DNA of 64,000 bases, taken from Phaeobacter sp. G2. Its GTDB lineage: Bacteria > Pseudomonadota > Alphaproteobacteria > Rhodobacterales > Rhodobacteraceae. The DNA is taken from positions 620,001 to 684,000 of the forward strand of contig CP104100.1 in assembly GCA_025163595.1 (NCBI GenBank). Reading direction: 5' to 3'. Numbering within the stretch: the stretch's first letter is position 1; every line of letters begins with the position of its first letter. Under the pieces are notes generated by a model. That model made no database searches. It was not told where the DNA came from and saw only the letters and a program-made list of their open reading frames with translations. Made by a program: the position numbers and the translations under genes. Below, piece after piece: positions 1 to 9,203 of this stretch.

Positions 1-1
1 C

Positions 2-661
2 GGCTGGTGTCGCACCCGTATCGAAAAAGAGCTTCCAGACCTGAAAGTTCTTGAGTTCAAATCCTGCGCTGACATGTTGCAGCTGAGCTCAAGCAACCGC
101 TGGGCTGTGGTGCAATCCGGGCCGGTGCTGCCCAGCGAGCTGTGGGACGCCCTGGAAAACTTGGTGGGATATGGCACCAACAAAGAGCCCCAGACCCATT
201 CGGGAACCAAAGACCGCGCGACCGCACTGAATATGACGGGGGGGCGGATCCTGGTGGCTGAAGACAATGAAATCAACCGCGCGGTTATTGAGAGCCAGCT
301 GGGGCTGCTGGGGTGCACGGTGACCATGACGCGTGACGGGGCAGAATGTCTTTCGGCCTGGAACAACGGTAACTTTGACATGGTTCTGGCGGATTGCCAG
401 ATGCCGGTGATGGATGGGTTTGAGCTGACACGCGCTATTCGCCAGATCGAAACCGAGCAGGGGCTGCGCCATACGCCGATTGTGGCAGTTACGGCAAACG
501 CACTGGAGGGGGAGATTGGGAAATGCCTGGCCGAGGGAATGGATGCTTTTGTTTCCAAACCCGTGACATTAGCTGGTTTGGAAGCGGTGATCCGACAGCA
601 ATTGCCTGCCTCCGATGTTAGTGCAGAAACCCGGCGATGGGCTGCGGCTCAACGAGGTTAA
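2..661 (+). CDS. Hybrid sensor kinase/response regulator, C-terminal receiver part (5' end outside window)
   Basis: The frame is open from the first bases of the window, so only the last 219 residues are present. The visible part holds a typical CheY-like receiver domain. An acidic cluster VAEDNEIN is followed by the phospho-acceptor Asp in FDMVLADCQMPVMDG, then the conserved Thr in AVTAN and the Lys in SKPV. This arrangement (DNEIN, CQMPxMDG, ANAL) is characteristic of receiver domains fused to the C-terminus of hybrid histidine kinases. The roughly 75 residues before it may be the end of another, degenerate domain. The kinase core is not visible, so signal and target are unknown. A strong hairpin with a T-tract lies about 90 bases downstream. 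Confidence 0.75.
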   Translation, partial: GWCRTRIEKELPDLKVLEFKSCADMLQLSSSNRWAVVQSGPVLPSELWDALENLVGYGTNKEPQTHSGTKDRATALNMTGGRILVAEDNEINRAVIESQLGLLGCTVTMTRDGAECLSAWNNGNFDMVLADCQMPVMDGFELTRAIRQIETEQGLRHTPIVAVTANALEGEIGKCLAEGMDAFVSKPVTLAGLEAVIRQQLPASDVSAETRRWAAAQRG

Positions 662-747
662 GGGCAGCACAAGGCAGTGTAGGGCGAACCTACAGGGCCA
701 GACCTGGTGAGGCTGCTGGATTTTGCGCTTTTGGGCTTTGTAGCAGG

Positions 748-801
748 GGTTCAAAACGGGCTGAGTGAGTGGCTACCCGTTTTGAACCGTCTGTTTTTTT
801 T
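748..801 (+). terminator. Rho-independent-like terminator after the receiver gene
   Basis: A perfect 13-bp inverted repeat (748-760 with 776-788, arm GGTTCAAAACGGG) with a 15-nt loop is followed by a run of T at 794-801. The five bases between stem and T-run make it slightly non-canonical. It lies 86 bases after the stop of the upstream gene and is the only gene end on this strand nearby. Confidence 0.6.
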
Positions 802-894
802 AACCAACTGCCAGAGGCTGCTACCCTGGGGGCGCTGTTGCCTCGGGGCAGGGGGCATCACGATCAGGTCTTCTGTCGGCGGGACTTCTGCTGA

Positions 895-929
895 CAGCTG
901 TTCCCTTTGAAGACGACTGGGAACAGCTG
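895..929. repeat. Perfect 11-bp inverted repeat
   Basis: CAGCTGTTCCC at 895-905 is repeated inverted at 919-929 with a 13-nt loop. No T-run follows on either strand, so it is not a standard terminator. It could be a transcript-stabilising hairpin or a protein site; function unknown. Confidence 0.5.
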
Positions 930-1063
930 AGTGCTGTTATTGATCGGGCAGGTTCTGACGCTTAATCCTAACACAAGCGCAAAGAGCAGACCGATCCGGC
1001 AGAAGGTCCCTCGGGAATGCAACCAGTGTGCCCCAAATACAGGCCACGCCGTCGCACATTTGT

Positions 1064-1636
1064 TTAACCCGGAACGGCAGACACGGACCTTGTGTCAGCG
1101 GGATGCTCCCGCGGGGGGCGCCCAAGCACATCTTTCAGCTCTTCCAGCTCGATGAAGTTGTCGGCCTGACGACGCAACTCATCAGAGATCATAGGCGGCT
1201 GGCTGCGAATGGTGGACACCACAGAGACGCGTACACCCTGCCGCTGCAAGCTGGCAATCAACGGGCGGAAATCGCCATCGCCTGAAAACAGAACAATGTG
1301 ATCAACGCGTGGCGCCAGTTCCATAGCATCGACTGCAAGTTCGATGTCCATGTTGCCTTTGACTTTGCGGCGGCCCATGCTGTCGGTGTATTCCTTGGCA
1401 GGTTTGGTCACCATGGTGAAACCATTATAATGCAGCCAGTCAACAAGGGGGCGGATGGGGGAGTACTCATCATTTTCCAGCAGAGCCGTATAATAAAAGG
1501 CCCGCAAGAGCTTTCCGCGGCGCATGAATTCCTGCCGCAGAAGCTTGTAGTCGATATCAAACCCTAACGCCTTGGCTGCGGCGTATAGGTTCGAACCGTC
1601 TATGAACAGCGCAAGCCGTTCGTCTTTGTAAAACAT
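1064..1636 (-). CDS. NYN-domain protein (LabA/DUF88-like putative ribonuclease)
   Basis: The protein has 190 residues and is a single NYN domain, the PIN-like fold of proposed metal-dependent RNases. Near the N-terminus is the acidic motif LALFIDGSNLYAA, and later KGNMDIELAVDA and LFSGDGDFRPLI supply further acidic metal-ligand candidates. The start at 1636 is preferred over an upstream ATG at 1672 because AAGGA (1646-1650) lies nine bases before it. It is transcribed divergently from folK. The fold assignment is secure; the RNase activity and any RNA target are inferred from the family. Confidence 0.85.
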   Translation of the reverse strand: MFYKDERLALFIDGSNLYAAAKALGFDIDYKLLRQEFMRRGKLLRAFYYTALLENDEYSPIRPLVDWLHYNGFTMVTKPAKEYTDSMGRRKVKGNMDIELAVDAMELAPRVDHIVLFSGDGDFRPLIASLQRQGVRVSVVSTIRSQPPMISDELRRQADNFIELEELKDVLGRPPREHPADTRSVSAVPG

Positions 1637-1760
1637 CCTAAAGTGTCCTTCCGGTAAGTCCGTTTGCGCCATTTAGTCCGTGAGTGAATTTTGGGCGGCG
1701 AAACGGGTGGACATATTGTAAGTACTTTGGCACCTGCTTCAAGTGTACGGGTTTTCCTAA

Positions 1761-2342
1761 GTGGGGTCAAAAGTGACCAACATACGATCAAAAGCGATCA
1801 TTTCTTTGGGTGGCAACCTACCCTTGGGCGAAATGTCGCCACGAAAAACACTATTGGCTGCAACTCAGGAAGTTTCTCGCCTTATAGGTGAACAATGCCA
1901 AGTTTCTCGGCTTTTTCAAACCCCTTGTTTTCCGGCAGGTGCCGGCCCCGATTTTGTCAATGCGGCCATGGCGATTGAGACTGCCCTAGACCCCGAAGAA
2001 TTATTGCAATGCTTACATAGTGTTGAGCAGAAATTCTCGCGGGTGCGAAAGCAGCGCTGGGGGACGCGAACTTTGGATCTGGATCTGATTTCTTTGGGCG
2101 AAAGAGTGTTCCCTGATCCTGCCATTCATCAACATTGGCGTGACCTGCCCCTTGAACAACAAATGTCACAAACACCTGAACAACTGATTCTCCCGCATCC
2201 CCGGATGCAGGACCGCGCCTTTGTTCTGGTGCCGATGTGCGATATTTGCCCCGAGTGGCGCCACCCCATTTTGGGAAAAACGTCGGCGGAACTCTGTGCT
2301 GCACTGCCAAAATCAGACCTAGAGGCGGTTCTGCCGCTGTAA
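1761..2342 (+). CDS. folK: 2-amino-4-hydroxy-6-hydroxymethyldihydropteridine pyrophosphokinase
   Basis: This enzyme transfers pyrophosphate from ATP to 6-hydroxymethyl-dihydropterin in cytosolic folate synthesis. The HPPK hallmarks are visible: the N-terminal SLGGNLP loop, RWGTRTLDLDLI for Mg-ATP binding, and LPHPRMQDRAFVLVP near residue 145. Length (about 190 residues) is slightly above the 160 of the E. coli enzyme. The start is uncertain: GTG at 1761 is given, while GTG at 1773 has GGGG a few bases upstream. It is divergent from the NYN gene and precedes rpoZ by 93 bases. The usual partners folB and folP are not adjacent. Confidence 0.9.
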   Translation: MGSKVTNIRSKAIISLGGNLPLGEMSPRKTLLAATQEVSRLIGEQCQVSRLFQTPCFPAGAGPDFVNAAMAIETALDPEELLQCLHSVEQKFSRVRKQRWGTRTLDLDLISLGERVFPDPAIHQHWRDLPLEQQMSQTPEQLILPHPRMQDRAFVLVPMCDICPEWRHPILGKTSAELCAALPKSDLEAVLPL

Positions 2343-2367
2343 TCCCCGGTTGAAGCGCTTTCTGCGC

Positions 2368-2396
2368 TTGTCAACAAAAAGATATCGGCGTAAAAG
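2368..2396 (+). promoter_or_regulatory. Candidate sigma-70 promoter for rpoZ-rsh
   Basis: TTGTCA (2368-2373) and TAAAAG (2391-2396) are separated by 17 bases and lie 40 bases upstream of the rpoZ start, in the folK-rpoZ gap. Prediction by eye only. Confidence 0.4.
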
Positions 2397-2435
2397 TCGC
2401 TCTTCCGGACCCACACTGATTTTGGAGAGTCGCCT

Positions 2436-2789
2436 ATGGCCCGCGTAACGGTTGAAGACTGCGTAGATAAAGTACCAAACCGCTTTGAGTTGGTCATGCT
2501 GGCGGCCCATCGTGCCCGCGAAATTGCTGCCGGAGCAGAGATCACGGTTGATCGTGACAACGACAAGAACCCTGTCGTATCGCTGCGTGAAATTGCGGAT
2601 GAGACCCAGCGCGCGGATGATCTGCGCGAGCGTCTGATCGAAAACAATCAGAACCAGATCGAAGTCGATGAGCCCGAAGAAGACTCGATGGCTCTGTTGA
2701 TGGGCGCCGAAAACGACAAGCCCGCTGACGACGATATGTCAGAAGAGAAACTGCTGCGTGCACTCATGGAGGCGCAGGGGCAGGGCTGA
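2436..2789 (+). CDS. rpoZ: RNA polymerase omega subunit
   Basis: Omega chaperones the beta-prime subunit during RNA polymerase assembly and binds ppGpp in proteobacteria. The 117-residue protein begins [20 protein letters not shown] and continues with the [13 protein letters not shown] helix, the standard omega core. The acidic C-terminal tail ([15 protein letters not shown]) is common in alphaproteobacteria. A GGAGAG ribosome binding site lies just upstream. It precedes the (p)ppGpp synthetase gene by 41 bases, the same rpoZ-spoT arrangement as in E. coli, so both were likely co-transcribed. Confidence 0.97.
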   Translation: MARVTVEDCVDKVPNRFELVMLAAHRAREIAAGAEITVDRDNDKNPVVSLREIADETQRADDLRERLIENNQNQIEVDEPEEDSMALLMGAENDKPADDDMSEEKLLRALMEAQGQG

Positions 2790-2830
2790 CATCAGCCATT
2801 CACTCCCAATATTGAGGCTGCGGACCGGAT

Positions 2831-4963
2831 ATGATTTCACCAGAAGACCTGATTGCTCTGGTCCGCAACTACAATCCCAAAACCAATGCAGACAAACTCG
2901 CCGAGGCCTTTGCCTATGGCGAAGAGATGCATGAAGGCCAGTTCCGTCACTCGGGCGAGCCCTATTTCACCCATCCCGTGGCCGTTGCGGCCCTGCTGAC
3001 GGAACAGCGACTGGATGATGCCACCATCATCACCGCGCTGTTGCATGACACCATCGAAGACACCAAGGCCTCTTATGAAGAGGTGGTCAGCCGCTTTGGT
3101 ACAGAGGTGGCCGAGTTGGTGGATGGGGTCACCAAACTGACCAATCTACAGCTGTCCAGCCGTGAGACCAAACAGGCGGAGAACTTCCGCAAGCTGTTCA
3201 TGGCGATGTCCAAGGATCTGCGGGTCATTCTGGTCAAACTGGCTGACCGTCTGCACAATATGCGCACCATCAAGGCAATGCGGCCGGAAAAGCAGGCGCA
3301 AAAAGCCCGTGAAACCATGGATATCTACGCGCCGCTTGCGGGTCGCATGGGGATGCAATGGATGCGCGAAGAGCTGGAAGACCTGGCTTTCAAGGTGCTC
3401 AACCCCGAGGGCCGCCAGTCGATCATCCGCCGCTTTGTGACCTTGCAACGGGAAACCGGCGATGTGATCCACCGGATCACCGGTGATATGCGGATAGAGC
3501 TGGAAAAAGCCGGCATCGAGGCCGAAGTCTTTGGCCGCGCCAAGAAACCCTATTCGATCTGGCGCAAGATGCAGGCCAAGGATCAGGGCTTTTCGCGGCT
3601 GTCAGATATCTACGGGTTCCGTGTCATCACCAAATGCGAAGAAGACAGCTACCGGGCGCTGGGCTGTATTCACCAGCGCTGGCGGGCGGTGCCGGGACGG
3701 TTCAAGGACTATATCAGCCAGCCAAAATCCAATGGTTATCGCTCGATCCATACCACGGTTTCAGGCCGGGACGGCAAACGGGTGGAGGTGCAGATCCGCA
3801 CCCGCCAGATGCATGATGTGGCAGAGACCGGCGTCGCTGCCCACTGGTCGTATCGCGATGGTGTTCGCTCGCAGAACCCCTTTGCGGTGGATCCGGCAAA
3901 ATGGATCGCCTCGCTCACGGAGCAGTTCGACGCGGAGGAGGATCACGACGAGTTCCTCGAAGCGGTCAAGCTGGAGATGTATTCCGACCAAGTCTTTTGT
4001 TTCACGCCCAAAGGCGATGTAACCAAGCTGCCCAAGGGCGCAACTCCAATTGATTTTGCCTATGCCATTCACACCCGGATTGGCCATGCCTGCGTTGGCG
4101 CCAAGATCGACGGCATTCGGGTGCCCCTGTGGACGCGTATTCGCAACGGTCAATCGGTCGAGGTGATCACCGCCGAGGGGCAGACCCCACAGGTGAGCTG
4201 GCTGGAAATCGCCACTACCGGCAAGGCCCGCACCGCTATTCGCCGCGCTCTGCGCGAAGCAGACCGGGCGCGGTTTGTCAAACTGGGGCGCGAACTCGCG
4301 CGCTCTGCATTTGAACATGTGGGGCGTAAATCCACCGATAAGACACTGGAAACCGCCGCGAGAGCATTACGCATCGAATCGGTGAACGAGTTGTTGGCGC
4401 GCCTGGGCGCTGCCGAGATCACCACCCATGATGTGGTGCAGGCGGTTTACCCGGAACTGTCATCACAAGAGGGTGAGGTGATTTCGCCCCGCCGTGCGGT
4501 TATTGGCCTGGAAGCGGGCCAGAGTTTTGAGCGCGCACCCTGTTGTCAGCCCCTGCCGGGGGAGCGGATCATCGGCATCACTTACCGGGGCCGCGGTGTT
4601 GTGGTTCATGCGGCTGATTGCGATCGGTTGGGCGAGTTTGAGGAACAGCCGGAACGCTGGGTTGATGTGCATTGGCACAGTGGCACCCACCCGGCGGCCT
4701 ACGGCGTCACCCTGGGGTTGACCATTGGCAACGATGCTGGTGTGCTGGGACGAATTTGCACATTGATTGGTGAAAAAAAGGCCAATATTTCCAATCTTGA
4801 ATTTGTCGACCGGAAACCAGACTTTTACCGGCTGATGATAAATGTTGAACTTCGGGATGTAGAGCAACTGCATTCTCTGATGTTAACATTGGAGGCCGAG
4901 AGTAACGTCGCCGAGGTTGCGCGTTTCCGGGAGCAGCCGGAGAAACGTTTGATTTCGGGCTGA
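2831..4963 (+). CDS. rsh: Bifunctional (p)ppGpp synthetase/hydrolase, RelA/SpoT homologue
   Basis: The single long Rsh protein of alphaproteobacteria makes and degrades the alarmone (p)ppGpp. Domains run in order over 710 residues. First is an N-terminal HD hydrolase (HD pair in LLHDTIEDT at residues 72-73), which appears intact. The synthetase follows (YSIWRKM, SDIYGFRV, NGYRSIHT), then TGS (VFCFTPKGDVTKLPKGAT), the conserved-Cys region (RAPCCQPLPGE) and a C-terminal ACT domain. Both catalytic halves look functional. It follows rpoZ and precedes a DUF2062 gene by 32 bases. Naming as rsh rather than spoT follows alphaproteobacterial usage. Confidence 0.95.
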   Translation: MISPEDLIALVRNYNPKTNADKLAEAFAYGEEMHEGQFRHSGEPYFTHPVAVAALLTEQRLDDATIITALLHDTIEDTKASYEEVVSRFGTEVAELVDGVTKLTNLQLSSRETKQAENFRKLFMAMSKDLRVILVKLADRLHNMRTIKAMRPEKQAQKARETMDIYAPLAGRMGMQWMREELEDLAFKVLNPEGRQSIIRRFVTLQRETGDVIHRITGDMRIELEKAGIEAEVFGRAKKPYSIWRKMQAKDQGFSRLSDIYGFRVITKCEEDSYRALGCIHQRWRAVPGRFKDYISQPKSNGYRSIHTTVSGRDGKRVEVQIRTRQMHDVAETGVAAHWSYRDGVRSQNPFAVDPAKWIASLTEQFDAEEDHDEFLEAVKLEMYSDQVFCFTPKGDVTKLPKGATPIDFAYAIHTRIGHACVGAKIDGIRVPLWTRIRNGQSVEVITAEGQTPQVSWLEIATTGKARTAIRRALREADRARFVKLGRELARSAFEHVGRKSTDKTLETAARALRIESVNELLARLGAAEITTHDVVQAVYPELSSQEGEVISPRRAVIGLEAGQSFERAPCCQPLPGERIIGITYRGRGVVVHAADCDRLGEFEEQPERWVDVHWHSGTHPAAYGVTLGLTIGNDAGVLGRICTLIGEKKANISNLEFVDRKPDFYRLMINVELRDVEQLHSLMLTLEAESNVAEVARFREQPEKRLISG

Positions 4964-4995
4964 GGCTCGGTTGGAACTAGGAAGGACGCAGGGCT

Positions 4996-5703
4996 TTGGT
5001 ATTCAGGCGCCGTGATAGACGCCCGCTTCATCGCGCGGTTGCGGATTTCATCTGGCCCCGTGGGGGTTGGAAGCGGGCATTTCTATACGTAAAGCACCGG
5101 GTCCGCCGTCTGCCTGATTCGCCTGAACGCATCGCCCGCGGGGTCTGGGCTGGGGTCTTCACCACCTTTACGCCGTTTTATGCCATGCATTTTGTCGTTG
5201 CGGCACTGATTGCCCGCTTGATGAACGGCAATATTCTGGCGGCGCTGAGCGGAACCTTTTTTGGCAACCCGCTGACCTATGTGCCGATTGGTGTGGCTGC
5301 CTTGCAGACCGGGCACTGGCTGCTGGGCACCGAATACGAAGAGGTAGACCGCTCGCTGGTCGGTAAGTTCCTGGATGCGGGCAAAGATCTGAAAGACAAT
5401 CTCTTTGCGCTGTTCCATGATCAGCCGGCCGATTGGCACGGGCTGTCGTTGTTCTACGATGAGGTGTTTTTTCCCTATCTGGTTGGTGGTGTTCTGCCCG
5501 GTGTCATCACCGCAACCATCTGTTACATGATCAGCCTGCCGGTGATCCGCGCCTATCAGCAGCACCGGCGGTCGCGCATCAAGGCCAAATTTGAAGCGAT
5601 CAAGAAACGCGCCGAGATGGAGGCCGCCGGGATCACACCGGCTGCCGAGACCAAAAAAAACAAACCCAAACTGGCCCTGCCACGGGTGCGCAAAGTGAAA
5701 TAG
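4996..5703 (+). CDS. DUF2062 domain membrane protein
   Basis: The 235-residue protein carries the DUF2062 signature: a GVWAGVFTTFTPFYAMHF segment followed by FFGNPLTYVPIG, in hydrophobic helices. Another membrane segment lies around VGGVLPGVITATICYMI, and a basic C-terminal tail (KKNKPKLALPRVRKVK) is probably cytoplasmic. The start is TTG at 4996, supported by GGAAGGA about ten bases upstream. It sits between rsh and pdxJ, a placement I know from other Rhodobacterales. No biochemical role is established for the family. Confidence 0.85.
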   Translation: MVFRRRDRRPLHRAVADFIWPRGGWKRAFLYVKHRVRRLPDSPERIARGVWAGVFTTFTPFYAMHFVVAALIARLMNGNILAALSGTFFGNPLTYVPIGVAALQTGHWLLGTEYEEVDRSLVGKFLDAGKDLKDNLFALFHDQPADWHGLSLFYDEVFFPYLVGGVLPGVITATICYMISLPVIRAYQQHRRSRIKAKFEAIKKRAEMEAAGITPAAETKKNKPKLALPRVRKVK

Positions 5704-5787
5704 CCCGCCGCCTCGTCGCGGGGGGTTGCTCTTGGCGGTCTGCTGTCTAATCTCGCGGCAACAGATACTGATCTCAGGATAGATGAC

Positions 5788-6537
5788 ATGGCTCAGAACG
5801 CGTTGCGATTGGGTGTGAATATTGACCACGTGGCCACCGTACGAAATGCGCGGGGCGGCGATAACCCGGATCCGGTCCGGGCAGCGATCCTGGCACAGAA
5901 CGCAGGCGCCGATGGCATCACTGCCCATCTGCGTGAAGACCGCCGCCATATTGTCGACGCCGATATAGACGGCTTGATGGCGGCCCTGCGCATTCCGCTG
6001 AATTTCGAGATGGCCGCCACGGCAGAAATGCAGGCCATCGCCCTGCGCCACAAACCCCATGCGGTTTGTTTGGTGCCGGAAAAACGTGAAGAACGCACGA
6101 CTGAGGGTGGGCTGGACGTGGCGGGCAATGACAATGCGCTTGCTGACTATATCACCCCTCTGCGCGAGGCCGGCAGCCGGGTGTCGATGTTCATCGGTGC
6201 CGAAAAGGCGCAGGTCGAGGCCAGCCACAGAATCGGCGCGCCGGTGATCGAACTGCATGCGGGCGCCTATGCCGACGCCTGGGCCGAAGGCCGCTGGGAC
6301 GCGCGCGACGCGGAACTGGCCAAGATTACCGAAATGGTTGCCTACGCCAGTGAACTGGGCTTGGAGGTGCATGTGGGCCATGGTCTGACCTATGACAGCG
6401 TTGGCCCGATTGCTGCCCTGCCAGAGGTCAAGGAGCTCAACATCGGTCATTTCCTGATGGGAGAGGCGATGTTTGTCGGCCTGCCCGCCGCCCTGGCCGA
6501 AATGCGCCGTCAGATGGATCTGGCACGCCAGAATTGA
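5788..6537 (+). CDS. pdxJ: Pyridoxine 5'-phosphate synthase
   Basis: PdxJ condenses 1-deoxy-D-xylulose 5-phosphate with 3-amino-2-oxopropyl phosphate to pyridoxine 5'-phosphate, the last ring-forming step of DXP-dependent vitamin B6 synthesis. The 249-residue TIM-barrel protein shows the N-terminal [17 protein letters not shown] motif, the [14 protein letters not shown] segment with active-site His and Arg, [17 protein letters not shown], and the phosphate-binding [10 protein letters not shown] and [11 protein letters not shown] loops. Length matches the family. A secreted protein gene follows after 17 bases, then acpS; pdxJ-acpS linkage is conserved widely in proteobacteria. Confidence 0.97.
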   Translation: MAQNALRLGVNIDHVATVRNARGGDNPDPVRAAILAQNAGADGITAHLREDRRHIVDADIDGLMAALRIPLNFEMAATAEMQAIALRHKPHAVCLVPEKREERTTEGGLDVAGNDNALADYITPLREAGSRVSMFIGAEKAQVEASHRIGAPVIELHAGAYADAWAEGRWDARDAELAKITEMVAYASELGLEVHVGHGLTYDSVGPIAALPEVKELNIGHFLMGEAMFVGLPAALAEMRRQMDLARQN

Positions 6538-6554
6538 AACTGAGGAGACCCAGG

Positions 6555-7085
6555 ATGCGCCGTTTCTTTTCAGTACTTTTTGGCAGTGCGGTGATCGCTG
6601 TGTCAGGGGCGTCTGCTGTTGGGGCGCAAAGCCTGCAAAGCTGCGACTGGGTGGCCTCAGCTGCCAATCTGGTCGAACCCTGGGAAGAGACCAGTCGCAC
6701 CTATGGGGATGGTGCGGTGCGTCTCGCCCTGCTGGACACTGGCGGCGAGCCCGCCTGTTGTTCCAGTCATTTACTTATCCTGTCGCCGGACCCTGAATAT
6801 GGCCAGGCCTGTCATGTCCTGTCTAACCAGCCTGGAACCGGGTTTCGCCAGGTGTTCCTGGAAGAGAGCAGCAGCCGCTATGAGGCTGGCAGGGGCCTGC
6901 TGGTGACCATTCCCGTTGGCGGGTTTGACCCGGATACCGGGGGCGTGGACAGGGCAGGCATCCGGCCTTTGTCGATCCGGATCAATCAAGCCTCGGGTCA
7001 AGTGACCCTGGAGGCGGCCTCTGCAGCCCCGACTTCTGCGCCGACTTCTGCCCCCTCATCTGGCGCTCAGGGGGCAAAGAAGTAA
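6555..7085 (+). CDS. Secreted hypothetical protein between pdxJ and acpS
   Basis: I do not recognise a named family. The 176-residue product begins with a clear Sec signal peptide (MRRFFSVLFGSAVIAVSGAS, cleavage probably after SAVGA) and is probably periplasmic. The mature part has several cysteines (SCDW, PACCSSH, GQACHVL) that could form disulfides, then a region repeating TSAP units (PTSAPTSAPSS) that looks like a flexible tail. The start at 6555 is chosen because GAGGAGA lies about seven bases upstream and it gives the signal peptide. It is probably co-transcribed with pdxJ. Confidence 0.7.
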   Translation: MRRFFSVLFGSAVIAVSGASAVGAQSLQSCDWVASAANLVEPWEETSRTYGDGAVRLALLDTGGEPACCSSHLLILSPDPEYGQACHVLSNQPGTGFRQVFLEESSSRYEAGRGLLVTIPVGGFDPDTGGVDRAGIRPLSIRINQASGQVTLEAASAAPTSAPTSAPSSGAQGAKK

Positions 7086-7166
7086 CATCCTTTGGCAAGA
7101 GCGCCCTTGGACAATTGTGTCGCCTTGCACCCGGGGCATCGCCCTTGAACTCCTGAGAGGCCTACC

Positions 7167-7622
7167 ATGATCCTTGGTATCGGAACCGACCTTGCCAATA
7201 TCGAACGCATTCAGGGCACCCTGGATCGGTTTGGGGATCGGTTCCGCAATCGGGTGTTTACCGATGTCGAGCAGCGCAAGGCAGAGCGACGCCGCGATGT
7301 GGCGGGCACCTATGCCAAACGCTGGGCCGCCAAAGAAGCCTGTTCCAAGGCGCTGGGCACCGGGCTGCGGATGGGCATCGCCTGGAAGGACATGGCGGTC
7401 AGCAATCTGCGCAGTGGCCAGCCGGTAATGCAGGTCACTGGCTGGGCCGCCGAGCGCCTGGTTGAAATGACACCCGCTGGCCACAGCGCGATTATCCACG
7501 TGACATTGACCGATGATCACCCTTGGGCGCAGGCCTTTGTGGTCATTGAGGCCCGGCCAATTCACGCTCAGCCCGTGGATCAGTCTGCGGATCAGCCCTC
7601 TGAAACCGCCAGTGAAGCTTGA
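7167..7622 (+). CDS. acpS: Holo-[acyl-carrier-protein] synthase
   Basis: AcpS moves the 4'-phosphopantetheine arm from CoA to a serine of acyl carrier protein, activating it for fatty-acid synthesis. The metal-binding [14 protein letters not shown] motif is at the very N-terminus, and the second hallmark [14 protein letters not shown] follows with its catalytic Glu. The first 130 or so residues match the family; the last 20 ([17 protein letters not shown]) form a low-complexity extension. The gene lies in the conserved pdxJ-acpS-lepB-rnc-era order. Confidence 0.96.
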   Translation: MILGIGTDLANIERIQGTLDRFGDRFRNRVFTDVEQRKAERRRDVAGTYAKRWAAKEACSKALGTGLRMGIAWKDMAVSNLRSGQPVMQVTGWAAERLVEMTPAGHSAIIHVTLTDDHPWAQAFVVIEARPIHAQPVDQSADQPSETASEA

Positions 7623-7683
7623 CTCGCGCCCCTCACGCGCTCATGTAGCGCCGGACCCTTAAATTCATAACCCGGAGAGCCTG

Positions 7684-8520
7684 ATGACGGCAAAACCCAC
7701 GGCCGGACAATCGATCCTCGAAACGGTAAAGACCATTGTTTATGCCCTTTTGATTGCTGGGGTCTTTCGGACCCTGTTTTTTCAACCCTTCTGGATCCCC
7801 TCGGGGTCGATGAAGGAGACGCTGCTCATTGGTGATTTCCTCTTCGTCAACAAGATGGCCTATGGCTATTCCTATGCCTCTTGTCCCAGTGTGCGCATCG
7901 GCGCTATCGGGCTGAATATCGATGCCGAAGACATCTGCGGCTTTCTCGACAATGATAACACCCGTTTGCTGGGCTCTGATCCCGAACGCGGCGATGTGGT
8001 TGTCTTCCGCCACCCGGTGACTGGCACCGACTTTATCAAACGGCTGGTTGGCCTGCCGGGGGACAGTATCCAGGTCAAAGATGGGGTGCTGTTCATCAAC
8101 GGCACAGCCGTTGGGCTGGAGGATGCGGGCAACTTTGAGGAAGCCATGGCGCCGCAGGGGCCACAGGGCTCTCGCCCCCGCTGTGAAAACGCGCCTGTTG
8201 GTCTGGGTGGGGCCTGCCTCAAATCGCGCCAGATTGAGACCTTCCCGAATGGCAACACCCATGCCATCCTCAATATTGGCAACCAATCTGCGGATCACAC
8301 GGGCGTCTATAAGGTGCCTGAGGGGCATTTTTTCTTCATGGGCGACAACCGCGATAATTCCAGTGACAGCCGTCTGGTACAGACCGCTGGCGGGGTTGGC
8401 TTTGTGCCACTCAAAAATCTGATCGGGCGCGCGGATCGCATCATGTTCTCGTCTGCTGGCCGCTCAATGTTGTTTTTCTGGACCTGGCGTTCTGACCGCT
8501 ACTTCAAGGGGATCGAGTGA
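7684..8520 (+). CDS. lepB: Signal peptidase I
   Basis: This inner-membrane Ser/Lys protease removes signal peptides from exported proteins. An N-terminal membrane anchor (residues about 12-33) is followed by the catalytic serine in [10 protein letters not shown] (Ser42), the general-base Lys in [12 protein letters not shown] (Lys119), and the [11 protein letters not shown] box near the C-terminus. At 278 residues it is close to the family norm, with an insertion between boxes containing several cysteines (ASCPS, EDICGF, CENAP, GGACL). Its TGA overlaps the GTG start of rnc by four bases, indicating translational coupling. Confidence 0.96.
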   Translation: MTAKPTAGQSILETVKTIVYALLIAGVFRTLFFQPFWIPSGSMKETLLIGDFLFVNKMAYGYSYASCPSVRIGAIGLNIDAEDICGFLDNDNTRLLGSDPERGDVVVFRHPVTGTDFIKRLVGLPGDSIQVKDGVLFINGTAVGLEDAGNFEEAMAPQGPQGSRPRCENAPVGLGGACLKSRQIETFPNGNTHAILNIGNQSADHTGVYKVPEGHFFFMGDNRDNSSDSRLVQTAGGVGFVPLKNLIGRADRIMFSSAGRSMLFFWTWRSDRYFKGIE

Positions 8521-9203
8521 AACTATCGAAAGAAATGCGCGTCTTTGAGCAGCGGATCGGGCACCAGTTTGCCCGGCCGGAGCTTTTGGTGCGCGCCTTG
8601 ACCCACCCCTCGGTGTCTTCTCCAAACCGCAAGGATAACCAGCGTCTGGAGTTTCTCGGGGATCGTGTGCTTGGCCTGGTCATGGCAACAGCCCTGCTGG
8701 AGCATGACAAAGAGGCCAGCGAAGGCCAGTTGGCGCCACGCTTTAACGCGCTGGTGCGCAAAGAAGCCTGCGCCGATGTCGCCCGCGAGATCGAACTGGG
8801 TGAGGTGCTGAAACTGGGGCGTTCGGAAATGATGTCCGGCGGGCGCCGCAAGCTGGCCCTGTTGGGTGATGGCATGGAAGCGGTGATTGCCGCCGTCTAC
8901 AAAGACGCCGGGTTCGAAGTCGCCCAGGCGATGATCCTGCGGCTCTGGGGCGCGCGCATTCATCAGGTAGAGGCCGACGCCCGAGATCCCAAAACCGCGT
9001 TACAGGAATATGTCCAGGCGCGCCGCCAGAATCCACCGGACTACGTGCAGGTGGCACGCGAAGGTCCGGATCACCAACCTATTTTTACCATTGCTGTTCG
9101 GCTGGAAGATGGCACCGAAGAGCGCGCAACTGCGGGCTCAAAACGTCTCGCAGAACAGGCCGCAGCCAAGGCGCTCTTGGCACGTTTGGAGCATTCAACA
9201 TGA
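8517..9203 (+). CDS. rnc: Ribonuclease III
   Basis: RNase III cleaves double-stranded RNA, including rRNA precursors. The catalytic signature [11 protein letters not shown] is at residues 43-53, with further acidic ligands in [18 protein letters not shown]-terminal double-stranded-RNA-binding domain starts near [14 protein letters not shown] and ends with [11 protein letters not shown]. The 228-residue length is standard. The GTG start lies inside the end of lepB, and the gene's stop overlaps the era ATG in the same way, so lepB-rnc-era form one translationally coupled unit. Confidence 0.97.
   Translation: MKLSKEMRVFEQRIGHQFARPELLVRALTHPSVSSPNRKDNQRLEFLGDRVLGLVMATALLEHDKEASEGQLAPRFNALVRKEACADVAREIELGEVLKLGRSEMMSGGRRKLALLGDGMEAVIAAVYKDAGFEVAQAMILRLWGARIHQVEADARDPKTALQEYVQARRQNPPDYVQVAREGPDHQPIFTIAVRLEDGTEERATAGSKRLAEQAAAKALLARLEHST

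Larger units (their letters stand above)
662..1063. other. Gene-free stretch between receiver gene and NYN gene
   Basis: About 400 bases lie between two gene 3' ends, one on each strand. Apart from the hairpin terminator at 748-801 and an inverted repeat at 895-929, I see no convincing reading frame, RNA gene or mobile-element end. Short frames here have no recognisable protein and no ribosome binding site. Confidence 0.6.

Noticed and set aside
707..910. Small plus-strand frame in the 662-1063 gap
   Set aside because: It runs through the terminator hairpin, has no ribosome binding site and no recognisable protein.
5083..6450. Minus-strand open frame across DUF2062 and pdxJ
   Set aside because: It spans two clear plus-strand genes and their gap. 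The composition is typical of antisense translation in GC-rich DNA.
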